Of a stretch of DNA of 64,000 nucleotides, positions 25,695-33,588 are shown one piece after another (position 1 is the first letter of the stretch; the number at the start of each line of letters is the position of its first letter). This stretch comes from Pedococcus cremeus (GTDB lineage: Bacteria; Actinomycetota; Actinomycetes; Actinomycetales; Dermatophilaceae): assembly GCF_900111375.1 (NCBI RefSeq), contig NZ_FOHB01000001.1:496001-560000 (forward strand). Direction: 5' to 3'. The notes under the pieces are model-generated. The model searched no databases. It saw only the letters and a list, made by a program, of their open reading frames with translations, and was not told the origin of the DNA. The position numbers were made by a program, and so were the translations under genes.

Positions 25695-25809
25695 GCAGGG
25701 GTCCTTCACGATCGGTCACGGGCGGCTTGACCCAGTGTGCGACAAGAGTCTGTGAACCCGATCAAAGCCCCCGGCGGCTCCCCCGTTCATCCGAGGCCAC
25801 ACTGGATGA

Positions 25810-25986
25810 ATGGACCGTCAGATGCGGTGGTACCTGTGGCTGATGGGCACCTGCGTGGTGCTCCTGGCGCTCGCGTGGTTCCTGGTGCGTCTGTGGTCGG
25901 TGCCGCTGGCCATCGGCATGAGCGTCGTCGCCGCCTTCATCCCGCCGATCGCCGTCATCATCGCCAACGCCGGCCGGCTGAAGTAG
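25810..25986 (+). CDS. DUF3099-like two-helix membrane protein
   Basis: A 58-aa protein (MDRQMRWYLWLMGTC...) with two hydrophobic helices, RLWSVPLAIGMSVVAAFIPP in the middle and IANAGR near the end, the pattern of actinobacterial DUF3099 proteins. It was found by reading the frame directly because it is short. The function is unknown; such proteins are small inner-membrane proteins. A perfect hairpin terminator follows 24 bp after the stop, which supports a real gene. Confidence 0.78.
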   Translation: MDRQMRWYLWLMGTCVVLLALAWFLVRLWSVPLAIGMSVVAAFIPPIAVIIANAGRLK

Positions 25987-26010
25987 CAACGTCACGGTCC
26001 CTGGGCCCTG

Positions 26011-26047
26011 CTGCGTCACTGCTCCGCGTGGTGGAGCAGTGACGCAG
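26011..26047. terminator. hairpin after the DUF3099 gene
   Basis: A perfect 15-bp stem (26011-26025 with 26033-26047) and a 7-nt loop between the DUF3099 gene (+) and the convergent VOC gene (-). Confidence 0.75.
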
Positions 26048-26075
26048 CTGCCCGAAGTGTGCGCCCTGACGTCGG

Positions 26076-26447
26076 CTACGCCTGGCGCAGACCGAGGGTG
26101 TTGCCGTCGGGATCGTGGAACCAGGCGCCACGGGACGGGCCGACCTGGGCGATGTGCCCCGTGGTCGTCAACGGCCCCTCGGTGTAGTCGATGAACTCCA
26201 CCCCTTTGGCCTCGAGGTCCGTGACGACCGCCTCGATGTCGGAGACCTCGAAGTGGGCCAGGGTGTGCTCGGTGGTGACCGGCGGCCGCTTGAAGAGGGA
26301 GACCTCGCTGACGTCGCCGCACCGCAGTCGCACCCCGACCGGTGTCTCCCAGAGGAGCGTGAGGCCGAGGGCGTCGACGTAGAACGCCTTGGCCCGGTCC
26401 AGGTCGGTCACCGGCAGGGTGGCCACCACCATCGTCGCACCGATCAT
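26076..26447 (-). CDS. VOC (glyoxalase-like) family protein
   Basis: A 123-aa single vicinal-oxygen-chelate domain: ATLPVTDLDRAKAFYVDALGL at the start and GAWFHDPDGNTLGLRQ at the end, with a predicted metal or ligand pocket between beta-alpha-beta-beta-beta repeats. ATG 26447 follows AGGAGG at about 7 nt. Functions in this family range from glyoxalase to antibiotic resistance and cannot be assigned here. Confidence 0.83.
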   Translation of the reverse strand: MIGATMVVATLPVTDLDRAKAFYVDALGLTLLWETPVGVRLRCGDVSEVSLFKRPPVTTEHTLAHFEVSDIEAVVTDLEAKGVEFIDYTEGPLTTTGHIAQVGPSRGAWFHDPDGNTLGLRQA

Positions 26448-26603
26448 CGTCAGCCTCCTTCCAGCTCCCGGCACCGACAGCCGGGCTTGTGGCCTGTGGC
26501 CAGCATGCGGCCGGGGTCGCGGGGCCACATCGAGCGAAGGGACGAGCGAGGGGTGACGGCGAAGAACGGAGCGCGGCGGGGCAGGTCGAGTCCGCAGGAG
26601 AAC

Positions 26604-26639
26604 GACGAAGGCCCGGACCTGATGGTCCGGGCCTTCGTC
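26604..26639 (-). terminator. terminator after tRNA-fMet
   Basis: A perfect 16-bp stem (26604-26619 with 26624-26639), loop TGAT, 14 bp past the tRNA 3' end on the minus strand. Confidence 0.8.
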
Positions 26640-26652
26640 TCGCTGACGCGTT

Positions 26653-26729
26653 TGGTAGCGGGGGCAGGATTTGAACCTGCGACCTCCGGGTTATGAGCCC
26701 GGCGAGCTACCGAGCTGCTCCACCCCGCG
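26653..26729 (-). tRNA. initiator tRNA-fMet (CAT)
   Basis: This 77-nt tRNA folds fully: a CGCGGGG acceptor strand with a C1-U72 mismatch, D-stem GAGC/GCTC, anticodon loop CTCATAA on a stem with the three G-C pairs typical of initiators, T-stem GCAGG/CCTGC with TTCAAAT, discriminator A and an encoded CCA. The unpaired first base and GC-rich anticodon stem identify it as initiator rather than elongator Met. A promoter lies directly upstream and a hairpin terminator downstream, so it is a single-gene unit. Confidence 0.96.
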
Positions 26730-26741
26730 TCGGTAGACACA

Positions 26742-26770
26742 ACCTTACGGGAACCGGGCTTTCACGCCAA
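26742..26770 (-). promoter_or_regulatory. promoter of tRNA-fMet
   Basis: On the minus strand, -35 TTGGCG (26765-26770), a 17-nt spacer and -10 TAAGGT (26742-26747). The -10 is 12 nt before the mature tRNA 5' end. Confidence 0.75.
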
Positions 26771-26864
26771 ATCCGCTCCCCCGGGCCTCCTCGCAACGGC
26801 CTCCCGGGCCCGCTCGCAGGGCTCCTCCGGTGCTGATCCCAGCACCACGGGCCTGCTCGCAGCG

Positions 26865-26906
26865 CGGTATGCCGCGCGCACCGGGAGCGGTGCGCGCGGC
26901 ATACCG
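26865..26906 (-). terminator. terminator of the UPF0182 gene, built from an inverted octamer pair
   Basis: A perfect 18-bp stem (26865-26882 with 26889-26906), loop GGGAGC, starting right after the UPF0182 stop. Each arm carries one GTATGCCG/CGGCATAC octamer (26867, 26897). Confidence 0.85.
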
Positions 26907-29900
26907 TCACTTGCTGGTGGTGGGCGACGGCGTCGCCGTAGCGCTGCCGCTGGGGCTCGGGGTGGGCGTCACGGTGACCGAGCCCTGCGGCGCCGCCGAG
27001 ACCGCCCGCTGGATCGCGTCGTTGAGCCGCTTCTGCGCCTCGCCGTAGGCCGCGAAGTCGCCGTCCTTGAGCGCCTGCCGGCCGTCGTCGTAGGCGGACT
27101 GGATGTCCTTCAGCGCCTGGTCGAGGGCCGTGGCATTGGAGCCGGTGGGCGGCTTCGTCGTGGTGGTCGGGCCCGACCCGGTGCCCTTGTCACCGGCCTG
27201 GGCCCCGGACTGACCCCCGAAGAGGCCGTCGAGGGCACCGGTGAGCGTGTCCGACCACGCCAGCTTGTCGCCGAACGCCACCACGGTCGCCCGCGACAGC
27301 GGGTAGGACGACGGACCGTTGGCCTGCACGTAGATGGGCTGGACGTAGAGCAGACCACCACCCACCGGGAGGGTCAGCAGGTTGCCCATCGTGACCCGCG
27401 AGCCCGACTGCCGGCTCTGGTTGAGGAACTGGTTCAGCGTCAGCGCGTACGCCTCGGAGCTCACGTTCGAGCTGTTGATGTCGTTGGCGACCTGACCGGG
27501 GCCCTTGACGGTCGAGTCGCGCGGCAGCTCGAGCAGCCGCAGCTTGCCGTAGCCGTCGCGGCGCTTGCCGTTCTCCGACCCTGCGTTCGCGTCGACGGCG
27601 AGGAAGCCGGAGAGCACCTCGCGGTCACCGGTGGGCTGGAACGTCGTCGTCAGCGAGAAGCTCGGCGACGACTGCTTCGGCATGGCCAGCGTCAGGTAGT
27701 ACGGCGGCTGGTAGACGGCCGCGTTCTCCTCCGTCGGGTCGTTGGGCACCCGCCAGAAGTCCTGGCCTCCGTAGAAGGAGTCCGCGTCCGTGACGTGGTA
27801 GCGCGCCAGCATCATCCGCTGCACCTTGAACAGGTCCTCGGGGTAGCGCAGGTGCGACATGAGGTCGCCGCTGATCTCGCTCATCGGCCGCACCGTGCCG
27901 CTGAACGCCTTGGACCACGCCTTGAGCACCGGGTCCTTGTCGTCCCACGTGTAGAGCTTCACCGAGCCGTCGAAGGCGTCGACGGTGGCCTTCACCGAGT
28001 TGCGGATGTAGTTGATCTGCCCGGTGCTGATCGCCCGCACCGCGCTGGAGGTCTCGGTCACCGAGTCCGAGGTCGCGTTGTCGATGTCCTGCAGCCGCGA
28101 GTACGGGTAGTCGGCGGACGTGGTGTAGCCGTCGACGATCCACTGGACGCGGCCGCCCACCACGGCGGGGTAGGGGTTGCCGTCGAGGGTCAGCCACGGC
28201 GCCACCTTGCGGACCCGCTCGAGGGGCTGCCGGTTGTAGAGCAGCCGCGAGTTGTCGTTCACGGCGTTCGAGAGCAGGAACTTCAGCTCGCGGTACTTGA
28301 TGGCGTAGGCCGCTCGGCGCATGAACGAGCCGATCGCGACGCCACCGTTGCCCTGGTAGGTGTTGTTCTTCTGGCCGGCGGCACTGTTGTCCGGGTAGTC
28401 GAACTCGAGCGGACGGCTGCCCTTGGGCGCACCGACGATCGAGTAGGCGGGTGACTTCTCGCCGAAGTAGATGCGCGGCTCGAAGTTGCCGAGTGTGCCA
28501 GTCGGCGGGATGTCCTTCTCGTAGAAGACCGGCTGGCCGTCGTCACCGCGCCGGTTGCCGTAGGCGGCGACGACACCGAAGCCGTGGGTGTAGACGGTGT
28601 GGTCGTTGATCCAGTTGCGCTGGTTGGCCGGCACGCCGTCGAGGTCGAGCTCGCGCACCGCGATCACGGTGTCGTTCTCCTTGCCGTCGAGCCGGTAGCG
28701 GTCGACGTCGAGCGAGTCCGGGAAGGCGTAGTACGACTTCACCGACTGCAGCTGCTTGAAGGTCGGCGAGACAACGTTGGGGTCGACCAGCCGGATGCCG
28801 GGGATCGTGTCGGTGTCGTCGCGCAGCTGGTTGCGAGTCGCCGTCGTCGCCGCCTTGTAGTCGTCGACCTGCACCCCGTCGAGACCGTATGCCGCCCGGG
28901 TCGCCTTGATGCTGCGGTCGAGGTACTTGGCCTCCTTCTGCTTCTCGGACGGCTTGACGGTGAAGTTCTGGATCAGCGCCGGGTAGATGCCGCCGACGAC
29001 GACCGCGGTCACCGTCAGGAGCGCCACACCGATGATCGGCAGCCGCCACGACCGGGTCCAGATCGAGGCGATGAACAGCGCGGCCGTCATGATCGAGGCC
29101 ACCGCCAGGATCGCCTTGGTCGGCATGACGGCGTGCGCGTCGGTGTACTTGATGCCGGTCAGCAGCGGCGAGTCCTTGGTGAGCAGCGAGTAGCGGTCCA
29201 CCCAGTAGGACCCGGCCCGGACGAGCACCAGCGCCGCCAGCAGGACCGCCAGGTGGGTGCGCGCCGCGTGGGTCGTGCGCTCACCCCTGCCCTGCAGTTG
29301 CACCCCGCCGTAGACGTAGTGGGTGAAGGCGGCCGCGATCAGCGCCATGATGAGCATCATCGTCACGAAGCCGAGCACGAACCGCAGCCACGGCAGGGTG
29401 AAGACGAAGAACGAGAGGTCGATCCCGAACTGAGGGTCCTTCTGGCCGAAGGACACGCTGTTGCGCCAGAGCAGGAAGGTCTTCCACTGGCCGGCCGCCC
29501 CGGTGCCGGCGAGGAAGCCGAGCACCACCGGGATGCCGATGGTCGCGACGCGCCGCAGCGGCTCGATGGCCTCGCGGTACTGGTCGAGGTTCTGCTGCTG
29601 CGGGGTCACCGGCGCGTAGACGGGCCGGGCGCGGTACCCGATGACGAGGCTGGAGGCCACCAGGGCCGCGGTCAGGATGAACCCGACGGTGAAGAGCAGG
29701 ACCTTGGTGACGAGCTCGGTGGTGTAGACCTTGGTGAAGCCGATCGAGCTGAACCACAGGACGTCGGTCCAGATGCCGGCGGCGATGGAGACCAGCACCG
29801 CCAGCGCGACGAGGATCGCGATCGTCGGCACGAGCGGTCCCCGGCTCCGGCGGAACCCCATCGGCGGGCGTCCGCCGGGTCGTCCGCCACCCGGGCGTCC

Positions 29901-29981
29901 CGAGCCGGGAGGCGTCGGACGACCACCCCCACCCTCAGGGGGAGGGCCACCTGCGCCGAACCACTCAGAAGAACTCACCAC
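26907..29981 (-). CDS. UPF0182 family membrane protein
   Basis: A 1024-aa protein of the UPF0182 (COG1615) family, the ortholog position of M. tuberculosis Rv3193c. It has a Gly/Pro-rich cytosolic N-terminus (residues 1-50), seven hydrophobic helices within about residues 50-320 and a large extracytoplasmic domain to about 900 (conserved-looking LSFFVFTLPWLRFV and FWRVPNDPTEENAAVYQPPYY), then a Thr/Pro/Ser tail. The biochemical role is unknown. Two GTG codons (29981, 29978) can start it. It diverges from the PPA1309 gene, the usual arrangement. Confidence 0.92.
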   Translation of the reverse strand: MVSSSEWFGAGGPPPEGGGGRPTPPGSGRPGGGRPGGRPPMGFRRSRGPLVPTIAILVALAVLVSIAAGIWTDVLWFSSIGFTKVYTTELVTKVLLFTVGFILTAALVASSLVIGYRARPVYAPVTPQQQNLDQYREAIEPLRRVATIGIPVVLGFLAGTGAAGQWKTFLLWRNSVSFGQKDPQFGIDLSFFVFTLPWLRFVLGFVTMMLIMALIAAAFTHYVYGGVQLQGRGERTTHAARTHLAVLLAALVLVRAGSYWVDRYSLLTKDSPLLTGIKYTDAHAVMPTKAILAVASIMTAALFIASIWTRSWRLPIIGVALLTVTAVVVGGIYPALIQNFTVKPSEKQKEAKYLDRSIKATRAAYGLDGVQVDDYKAATTATRNQLRDDTDTIPGIRLVDPNVVSPTFKQLQSVKSYYAFPDSLDVDRYRLDGKENDTVIAVRELDLDGVPANQRNWINDHTVYTHGFGVVAAYGNRRGDDGQPVFYEKDIPPTGTLGNFEPRIYFGEKSPAYSIVGAPKGSRPLEFDYPDNSAAGQKNNTYQGNGGVAIGSFMRRAAYAIKYRELKFLLSNAVNDNSRLLYNRQPLERVRKVAPWLTLDGNPYPAVVGGRVQWIVDGYTTSADYPYSRLQDIDNATSDSVTETSSAVRAISTGQINYIRNSVKATVDAFDGSVKLYTWDDKDPVLKAWSKAFSGTVRPMSEISGDLMSHLRYPEDLFKVQRMMLARYHVTDADSFYGGQDFWRVPNDPTEENAAVYQPPYYLTLAMPKQSSPSFSLTTTFQPTGDREVLSGFLAVDANAGSENGKRRDGYGKLRLLELPRDSTVKGPGQVANDINSSNVSSEAYALTLNQFLNQSRQSGSRVTMGNLLTLPVGGGLLYVQPIYVQANGPSSYPLSRATVVAFGDKLAWSDTLTGALDGLFGGQSGAQAGDKGTGSGPTTTTKPPTGSNATALDQALKDIQSAYDDGRQALKDGDFAAYGEAQKRLNDAIQRAVSAAPQGSVTVTPTPSPSGSATATPSPTTSK

Positions 29982-30152
29982 ACGCCCGATCTATCTGAAG
30001 GCGGCGCCTCCGTCGCACCGCCTGTTCAGTGCCAACTTACCGAGCGCGCCCCGGGTTCCCTGCAGAGATGGCAGTACTGGCCCACCTCGCTCGCGCGGTC
30101 GAGCCAGTGCGCAGTTTCACGTATGCCGCGGGCCATGCGGCACCATGGCCCC

Positions 30153-30689
30153 GTGACCTCCCAGCCGCAGCCCGTCGCAGACCCGCTCACCATCGCCGCC
30201 CTCGACACCGAGAGGCACGTCGCCGCCTCCGGCTGGGACCAGAACCCCCGCGTCTTCGCCCTGGTGCCGACCGCCGACCTGCTCGAGCGCGAGCCGCACC
30301 TGCGCGCGGGCATGTCCGGCTCGGACCTCGCCCCCGGCGCGCTCTCCGCGATCGAGCAGGAGGACCTCCCCCGCACGTCGTCGATGGAGTCGCTGCTGGG
30401 ACGGATGTCGTGGCCCGAGGCCGTGGTCGGCGTCGCGCTGGCCGTCGAGCGGGTCGTCGTGCCCCCGGAGGCCGAGCGCGACCTGCCGGGCAACCCGGAG
30501 CAGGCGATGGAGGCGCTGGCCGGCCACCCGGACCGGCGCGACGTGCGCCTGCTCGTGGCGGTCACCCGTGACGGGCGGAGCCGGTGCCTGCTGCGCCAGC
30601 GCGCGCACGACCGCGACGACCAGGTCGCGATGGGCGACGACATCGCCCCCGGACTGGTCCACGCCCTCAAGGCCACGCTGCAGGACTGA
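30153..30689 (+). CDS. PPA1309 family protein
   Basis: A 178-aa soluble protein of the PPA1309 family: PLTIAALDTERHVAASGWDQNPRVFALVPT at the start, MSWPEAVVGVALAVERVVVPP in the middle, and a C-terminal VTRDGRSRCLLRQR...VHALKATL. Its genetic neighbourhood between UPF0182 and the PDZ-Lon protease is conserved in actinobacteria. The function is unknown. GTG 30153 gives the start seen in the family. A GTATGCCG lies 32 bp upstream (30121). Confidence 0.87.
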   Translation: MTSQPQPVADPLTIAALDTERHVAASGWDQNPRVFALVPTADLLEREPHLRAGMSGSDLAPGALSAIEQEDLPRTSSMESLLGRMSWPEAVVGVALAVERVVVPPEAERDLPGNPEQAMEALAGHPDRRDVRLLVAVTRDGRSRCLLRQRAHDRDDQVAMGDDIAPGLVHALKATLQD

Positions 30690-30775
30690 GCCGCCACGCG
30701 GCATACCGGCTCCGCGCGGCACAGCCGCTCTGCGGCACGCAGGGCTCTCCCGACCACTCGGGCCGGGCGGTGCGG

Positions 30776-31960
30776 CTAGCGCGTGCAGGTAGGCAGGCTG
30801 TTGGCCTTCTTCGCCGCGATGTCCTGCACGGCCCTGCGCGCCTCGTCGAACGTCGAGATCCGCACGACCCGCAGCCCGTCGGGCACGTGCCCGACGACCT
30901 CGTCGCAGTTGTCCGCGGGCGCGAGGAACCAGTCGGCGCCACCGTCGCGGGCCCCCACCAGCTTCTGCCGGATGCCGCCGATCGGGCCGACGGTGCCCGA
31001 GGAGTCGATGGTGCCGGTGCCGGCGATCTTCTGCCCGCCGGTCAGCGCGCCCGGGGTGAGGGTGTCGTAGACGCCGAGCGCGAACATCGTGCCGGCCGAG
31101 GGGCCGCCGACGTCGCCGGCGTGGATCTGCACGTCCACCGGGAAGTCGAACTCGCGGCCGAGGAACACCCCGATGGTGGCGCGTCCGTCGGAGTCGCGGG
31201 TCGTCGCGGTCACGTCGACGAGGGAGCCGCCACGGCGCAGCTGCAGCTTCACCGGCTCCCCGGGCTGGTGCTTCTGCACGGCGGTGCGCACGTCCTCGGA
31301 GGTCCGGATGGGCGTCCCGTCGACGGCCACGATCTGGTCGCCCTTCTTCAGCAGGGCGGCCGAGGGCGCGTCCTTCGCGACCTGGGCGATGGTCACCCGC
31401 TCGGTCACCGGCTTGCCGAGCGCCTTGAGGGCGACGGCGATCGCCTCCTGCTGGGAGCCGACCATCTCGGCGGTGTTCTCCTCCTCGACCTGCTTGCTCG
31501 TCACACCCTTGGGGAAGATCTGCTCCTCCTTGTAGATGTCGCTCGTGGGGTCGATCGCCGCCCAGAGGAGCTCCCACGCGTTGACCTTGTCGCCCGGTCC
31601 GCCGAGCACGCGCACAGTGGTGAAGTCGAGGGCACCCGTCGTCGGGTAGGTCTCGGCGCCCTTGACGGTGATGAGCTGCTGGCCACTGAGCTTGCCGAGC
31701 GTGTTGGAGATCGGACCGGGCTGCATGACCACGTAGGGCAGGCTCACGATCGAGAGCAGGGCCGCGAGCGCGATGCCGAGGAAGACGCCGGTCAGCGCCC
31801 AGACGGACTTGCGCGACAGCCGGTAGGGGTCCTGGCCCGAGTACCCGGGGGCGGCCGGGCCGCTGGGACCGGGCGGGCCGCTGGGGTCGTTCGGGCCGTT
31901 GGGGTCGTTCGGGTCGTTCGGGCCGGGCGTCGAGGAGGGCAGCTGGGGCATCCGGCTCAC
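30776..31960 (-). CDS. PDZ domain/Lon-like serine protease (YlbL family)
   Basis: A 394-aa membrane-anchored protease. A disordered N-terminus with repeats of NDPNGP-type triplets (residues about 12-36) leads to one membrane helix (SVWALTGVFLGIALAALLSI), a PDZ domain (about 180-270) and a C-terminal Lon-type (S16) peptidase domain with catalytic Ser in DVGGPSAGT and Lys in GGIRQKLVGA. The position matches Rv3194c. GTG 31960 overlaps the moaE stop (GTGA); ATG 31951 is the alternative. It likely acts on extracytoplasmic or membrane substrates. Confidence 0.88.
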   Translation of the reverse strand: MSRMPQLPSSTPGPNDPNDPNGPNDPSGPPGPSGPAAPGYSGQDPYRLSRKSVWALTGVFLGIALAALLSIVSLPYVVMQPGPISNTLGKLSGQQLITVKGAETYPTTGALDFTTVRVLGGPGDKVNAWELLWAAIDPTSDIYKEEQIFPKGVTSKQVEEENTAEMVGSQQEAIAVALKALGKPVTERVTIAQVAKDAPSAALLKKGDQIVAVDGTPIRTSEDVRTAVQKHQPGEPVKLQLRRGGSLVDVTATTRDSDGRATIGVFLGREFDFPVDVQIHAGDVGGPSAGTMFALGVYDTLTPGALTGGQKIAGTGTIDSSGTVGPIGGIRQKLVGARDGGADWFLAPADNCDEVVGHVPDGLRVVRISTFDEARRAVQDIAAKKANSLPTCTR

Positions 31961-32397
31961 GGCAGGCCGACCCACTCGTCGGAGCCGTCGGCGAACCGCT
32001 GGTGCTTCCAGATGGGCACGGTCGACTTCAGGGTGTCGATGAGGTCGCGGCAGGCGGTGAAGGCCTCGCCGCGGTGCGCCGCGGCCACGGCGACGACCAC
32101 GGCCGTGTCGCCGATCTCGAGGTGTCCGGTGCGGTGCACCGCGGCGAGCCGGGCGACCCCGTGGCGGGCGCCGACCTCCGCGCAGACCCGTTGCAGCGTC
32201 TCGACCGCGCTCGGGTGCGCCGAGTAGTCGAGGGCAGCCACGTCGGCACCGTTGTCGTGGTCTCGGACCACGCCGACGAAGAGCGCGATGCCCCCGCACT
32301 GCGAGTGCCGCACCGCGTCGAGCACCTCGTCCACCGAGAGCGGTTCCTCCCGCACGTCGCACAGCACGACGTCGGTTCCGTCTGACACGCTGCTCAC
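31957..32397 (-). CDS. moaE: molybdopterin synthase catalytic subunit MoaE
   Basis: A 146-aa MoaE: CGGIALFVGVVRDHDNG (conserved G-x-R), YSAHPSAVETLQ, AAVHRTGHLEIGDTAVVVAVAAAHR and the C-terminal VPIWKHQRF with the catalytic Lys. It inserts sulfur into precursor Z together with MoaD to make molybdopterin; no moaD is adjacent. GTG 32397 follows GGGGAGG and overlaps the stop of the upstream SDR gene, so SDR, moaE and the PDZ protease form an operon. MoeZ at 56661, which sulfurylates MoaD-type proteins, is in the same window. Confidence 0.9.
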   Translation of the reverse strand: MSSVSDGTDVVLCDVREEPLSVDEVLDAVRHSQCGGIALFVGVVRDHDNGADVAALDYSAHPSAVETLQRVCAEVGARHGVARLAAVHRTGHLEIGDTAVVVAVAAAHRGEAFTACRDLIDTLKSTVPIWKHQRFADGSDEWVGLP

Positions 32398-33527
32398 GCT
32401 CCACCTCCCCTGCGGCGCCTGCGCCGCATGATCGCCGCCGTGCCCACCATGGCCACCGCGGCGCTGGCGGCGCCGAGCGCCGCGTCCTTGCGGTCGAGCC
32501 GGCGGGCCGCGACCGCGTGCGATCCCCGGATCCCGTCGAGCAGGACACCGAGGCAGGTTGCATTGTCGTATGCCGGTTCCCAGCCGTGCGCGCGGAGGGT
32601 GCCGGAGGACACCGCCCACGGGTGCAGCACGAACGCGAGGTCGCTGGCCGGGGTCGGCAACACCCCAACGCGGTGGAGCCGGTCGGCGGTTCCCTGCGCC
32701 ACCGCCAGGCTGAGCTCGACCCGCCGCATGCCGGTCAGCCGCTCGACCTCGTCCTGGGTGAGCCAGCCGTCGCTGGCCACCGTCAGGGCCGGTCCGAGGC
32801 CGTGGCTGACGACGACGGCGACGGCCGACCCGAGGTCGTCGACGTGGCAGAACTGCCACACCGGATCGGCACCCTTGACCGTGAGCAGGCGCGGGGCCTC
32901 GAAGTGGCGCGTGATGACGGTGTCGACCCCGTCGCCGACGAGGGCGGCCGGCCGCAGCACCGTGATCCTCAGCCCGGGATGGACCTCCCGCGCCACGGCG
33001 ACCAGCTGTTCGACGTCCATGAGGTCGCCGACGCTGCCGCCGTCGGCCACCGCGCGGAGCTCGGCGTCGTCGTCCAGCGGCACGGGGTTGTCGGGGTGGG
33101 CGCCGAAGACCTTGGCGCTCGTGACGACCACCAGGTGGCCGACGCCTGCCGCGGCAGCCGCCGTGATGACGGTCTGGGCCCGGCGCAGGCTCCGCTCCCG
33201 CCGCAGCTGGCGCCCCTCGGCCAGCTCACCGGCCAGGTCGGTGCGCACCGCGACGTAGACGGCGGTGTCGACGTCGTGGAGGGCCGAGGCCAGCGACGGG
33301 TCGGCAGGGTCGCCGTGGCGCCACTCGGTGCCACCAACCTCCGACGGCTCGGCGTCGACGGCAACGACCGCGGCGATGCGGGCTCCCCCTCGCTCGCCCG
33401 CCCCTCCCCGGGCGGCGGCTCCCACCAGCTCGCGCAGCACCGCCCGCCCGACGGGCCCCGACGCGCCGACCACGGCGACGTTGATGGCACTACGCCGGGA
33501 GCGAACCGCGCCCCGGGGGGAACTCAC
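32394..33527 (-). CDS. NAD(P)-binding SDR family protein
   Basis: A 377-aa extended short-chain dehydrogenase/epimerase-like protein. The Rossmann motif is VAVVGASGPVGRAV near the N-terminus; later VVTSAKVFGA and MDVEQLVAVA resemble the S/Y-x3-K region, but the catalytic Tyr is not evident, so it may be an NmrA-like or regulatory member. The C-terminus is a hydrophobic segment (ALGAASAAVAMVGTAAIM) with an Arg-rich end, suggesting a membrane tail. GTG 33527 has GGAGG 5 nt upstream. It is divergent from the DUF2342 gene. Confidence 0.8.
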   Translation of the reverse strand: MSSPRGAVRSRRSAINVAVVGASGPVGRAVLRELVGAAARGGAGERGGARIAAVVAVDAEPSEVGGTEWRHGDPADPSLASALHDVDTAVYVAVRTDLAGELAEGRQLRRERSLRRAQTVITAAAAAGVGHLVVVTSAKVFGAHPDNPVPLDDDAELRAVADGGSVGDLMDVEQLVAVAREVHPGLRITVLRPAALVGDGVDTVITRHFEAPRLLTVKGADPVWQFCHVDDLGSAVAVVVSHGLGPALTVASDGWLTQDEVERLTGMRRVELSLAVAQGTADRLHRVGVLPTPASDLAFVLHPWAVSSGTLRAHGWEPAYDNATCLGVLLDGIRGSHAVAARRLDRKDAALGAASAAVAMVGTAAIMRRRRRRGGGA

Positions 33528-33588
33528 TGTGGCCTCCGCATGGTTGTCTAGTGGAGACACATCCTCGCAGCAGGCCACAGGAGCCGTC

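Noticed and set aside
28584-30152. Long plus-strand open frame opposite the UPF0182 gene
   Set aside because: Its sequence is low-complexity Arg/Asp/Gly/Val typical of an antisense high-GC frame; only the final part from 30153 is a real gene.
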